From positions 1 to 7,634 of the forward strand of contig JBLKOW010000052.1 of the NCBI GenBank assembly GCA_047603135.1: a stretch of DNA of 7,634 nucleotides, written 5' to 3'. Position 1 is the stretch's first letter. Each line of letters opens with the position of its first letter. Positions 6,364 to 7,634 of the stretch are shown here, one piece after another. The notes below the pieces were generated by a model. It did not search any database. It saw only the letters and a program-made list of their open reading frames with translations, and was not told where the DNA came from. The DNA comes from JACJVV01 sp047603135. Its GTDB lineage: Archaea > Nanobdellota > Nanobdellia > Woesearchaeales > JACJVV01. The position numbers were made by a program, and so were the translations under genes.

Positions 6364-6390
6364 GAGTATTTAACTCAAGAGTAATAACAA

Positions 6391-6415
6391 TTTTTATAAA
6401 TTCTTTTTTAATTTC
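6391..6415 (+). terminator. T-rich terminator after the phosphorylase gene
   Basis: Two T runs (6391-6395 and 6404-6409) and a T-rich tail lie 28-50 bases past the phosphorylase stop, with no strong hairpin. This suits archaeal U-tract termination. The same bases include the TATA box of the next gene, so the two signals overlap. Confidence 0.45.
6393..6400 (+). promoter_or_regulatory. TATA box of the sigma-like gene (leaderless)
   Basis: TTTATAAA begins 29 bp before the ATG at 6422, the same spacing as for the GNAT and Nudix genes. No Shine-Dalgarno sequence lies between. This supports both the start codon and an archaeal mode of transcription for a gene with bacterial-looking content. Confidence 0.65.
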
Positions 6416-6421
6416 TAACAC

Positions 6422-7634
6422 ATGGACTTTTCAAACATAGAAACCACGCTAAGAAACATTGCACGTAGATACCAAAATGCGTTGCTTGATACTGATGACT
6501 TAGTCTCAATTGGTAAAGTAGCAATTTGGCAATCATATGAAGAAGGGATGCCTCGCTCACACATGATTCTGCGAGCAAAATCAGCAATGTCTGCTGAGTC
6601 CCGAAAACAAAAAGCAATGAAACGAACACCACCACAAGGTATTAGTTCAATTCAAGCGCCAATAACTGAGGAAGGTCAAACACTTGAAGATGTTATTAAA
6701 TCTGAAGACGCTATTAACCTAGATGAAGATGTTTTCGTTTCAGATGAGCAAAAAGGTTTTATCTATACACACCTAAGAAAAAAATATGGAGGATGGTGGA
6801 TACATAAAATACAGAAACAAGACAACGCAAGAAAAATAGTGAGAGAAATTGTCAGATATCTATTTGAGGATATACACAAAGCATCAATCGATGAAATTCC
6901 AAAACTAGCAACAGATGATTTTTTCAAAGAACATAAATTAAGTTGGTTTCTATGGATTTTTTACAATGGAAGTCCTCGTGAAGCAGTCATGGACGCGTAT
7001 AAAGGAGAAGTTATGCCATGGGATTTTACTCACGTTCCAAGAGGATTTTGGAGTGGTAAATTAGGAGAGCGAAGGGCACGTGATGCATTAGAATGGTTTT
7101 GTGCCAAAAGAGGCATTTCATCTATTGAAGACTGTAAATATGTAACAAATAATGACTTTGCTGAGGAAGGACTTGCTGGATTATTATACAAACGATTTAA
7201 TTCAAGCTCATTTCTTGCACTTAAAGCTATATTTCCTTCACTAGAACGAAAAGATAAGATTTATCAAAAAAATGTATACACTACTCCTGAGGAAATTAAA
7301 GAAGCAGTAGTAGAATATCTTATTGGAATAGGAGTAGGAAATCTAGAAGGACTAACTATTTCAGAAACTTATGACTCAGGTTTAAGAGATAATTTCAAAG
7401 CAGTACAATTTAGAAAAGCATATCCATCAATAGTTAAAAGACATAAGTTTAGTTCATATAATGTATTAAAAGCAACCTTTCCTGAACAAATAGAACCATG
7501 GTGTGTATCAGGTCCTCATACAGGCTGGAGAAATGAGCCAAGAGAAACAGCAGCTAGAGCAATAAGATGGCTTTTTGAGGATTACTTACAAATTCCTATT
7601 GAAGAAATTCCTTCATATGCTACGCAGCAATTTT
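6422..7634 (+). CDS. Sigma-70 region 2-like protein with ~79-residue repeats (partial, C-terminus beyond right edge)
   Basis: The frame is open for 404 residues to the window end. Residues 8-41 (…NIARRYQNALLDTDDLVSIGKVAIWQSYEE) match sigma-70 regions 2.1-2.2, where the DDLVxxGxxxLWxA pattern is the core-binding helix pair. Residues 42-73 align without gaps to regions 2.3-2.4, but the aromatic residues used for promoter melting are replaced (SHMILRAKSAMSAE). ISSIQAPITEEGQTLEDVI (75-93) resembles the sigma linker 'SLDxPxxEDGxxLxDxI'. After about 140 come repeats anchored at RYLFED (145), EWF (224), EYL (298) and RWLFED (382), spaced 79, 74 and 84 residues. Units share IDEIP, T-x-x-DF, a FN/YN-S segment, A-x-FP, and in some units PW-x-x-VP-x-GFW. 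No region 4 helix-turn-helix is seen in the usual place. I recall similar repeats in bacterial sigma-like proteins but cannot verify that. A DNA- or RNA-polymerase-binding role is inference. Confidence 0.7.
   Translation, partial: MDFSNIETTLRNIARRYQNALLDTDDLVSIGKVAIWQSYEEGMPRSHMILRAKSAMSAESRKQKAMKRTPPQGISSIQAPITEEGQTLEDVIKSEDAINLDEDVFVSDEQKGFIYTHLRKKYGGWWIHKIQKQDNARKIVREIVRYLFEDIHKASIDEIPKLATDDFFKEHKLSWFLWIFYNGSPREAVMDAYKGEVMPWDFTHVPRGFWSGKLGERRARDALEWFCAKRGISSIEDCKYVTNNDFAEEGLAGLLYKRFNSSSFLALKAIFPSLERKDKIYQKNVYTTPEEIKEAVVEYLIGIGVGNLEGLTISETYDSGLRDNFKAVQFRKAYPSIVKRHKFSSYNVLKATFPEQIEPWCVSGPHTGWRNEPRETAARAIRWLFEDYLQIPIEEIPSYATQQF

Noticed and set aside
6363..6377. GAGT/ACTC hairpin as an intrinsic terminator of the phosphorylase gene
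   Set aside because: The arms are only four bases long and the T tract starts well downstream. A bacterial-type terminator is not supported.
6408..6635. 75-residue minus-strand open frame
   Set aside because: It is antisense to the sigma-like gene and its TATA/terminator region, with no promoter of its own and no recognisable motif.

Overview
The window looks like a piece of an AT-rich archaeal chromosome, most likely from a DPANN lineage of the Woesearchaeota/Pacearchaeota kind. Five starts lie just downstream of a TATA box: in four of them the TATA motif begins 28-29 nt before an ATG, so the transcripts should be leaderless, and in the fifth it begins 33 nt before a GTG. The leftmost gene has the short 'KRGQVTIF' membrane N-terminus typical of DPANN secreted proteins. 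There is a RibL-type archaeal nucleotidyltransferase, and termination signals are plain T-rich tracts. The lineage is inferred from these traits, not from a marker gene.

Layout. Positions 1-2499 are all on the minus strand. From the right, a coiled-coil protein with a His-rich linker (1666-2499) and the RibL-like FAD synthase (1240-1653) are 12 nt apart and form an operon. A two-CBS-domain protein (632-1129) follows with its own promoter, then the N-terminal part of a membrane-anchored extracytoplasmic protein that leaves the window at position 1. A divergent promoter region (2500-2662) leads to two plus-strand single genes, a RimJ/RimL-type GNAT acetyltransferase (2663-3151) and a Nudix hydrolase (3281-3700). 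The gap between them carries two sets of short direct repeats. Facing the Nudix gene is a minus-strand five-helix membrane protein (3761-4429) related to the small-conductance mechanosensitive channel/CmpX group but without the MscS beta domain. A second divergent region (4430-4635) with a 7-bp inverted repeat leads to a short-form GT35 alpha-glucan phosphorylase (4636-6363). The last gene (6422 to the right edge) has a T-rich promoter that doubles as the phosphorylase terminator.

The last gene is the most notable. Its first ~95 residues read like bacterial sigma-70 region 2 plus the start of the following linker. After that come at least three and a half ~79-residue repeats in place of sigma regions 3 and 4. 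A sigma-like protein in a genome that otherwise uses TATA/TBP promoters is unexpected.

Taken together this is mostly housekeeping and accessory metabolism (flavin cofactor, glucan breakdown, nucleotide clean-up, adenylate sensing, osmotic or membrane function) under separate promoters, not one obvious multi-gene system. No tRNA, rRNA, CRISPR array, insertion sequence or attachment site was seen. No gene-free stretch exceeds about 210 bases.
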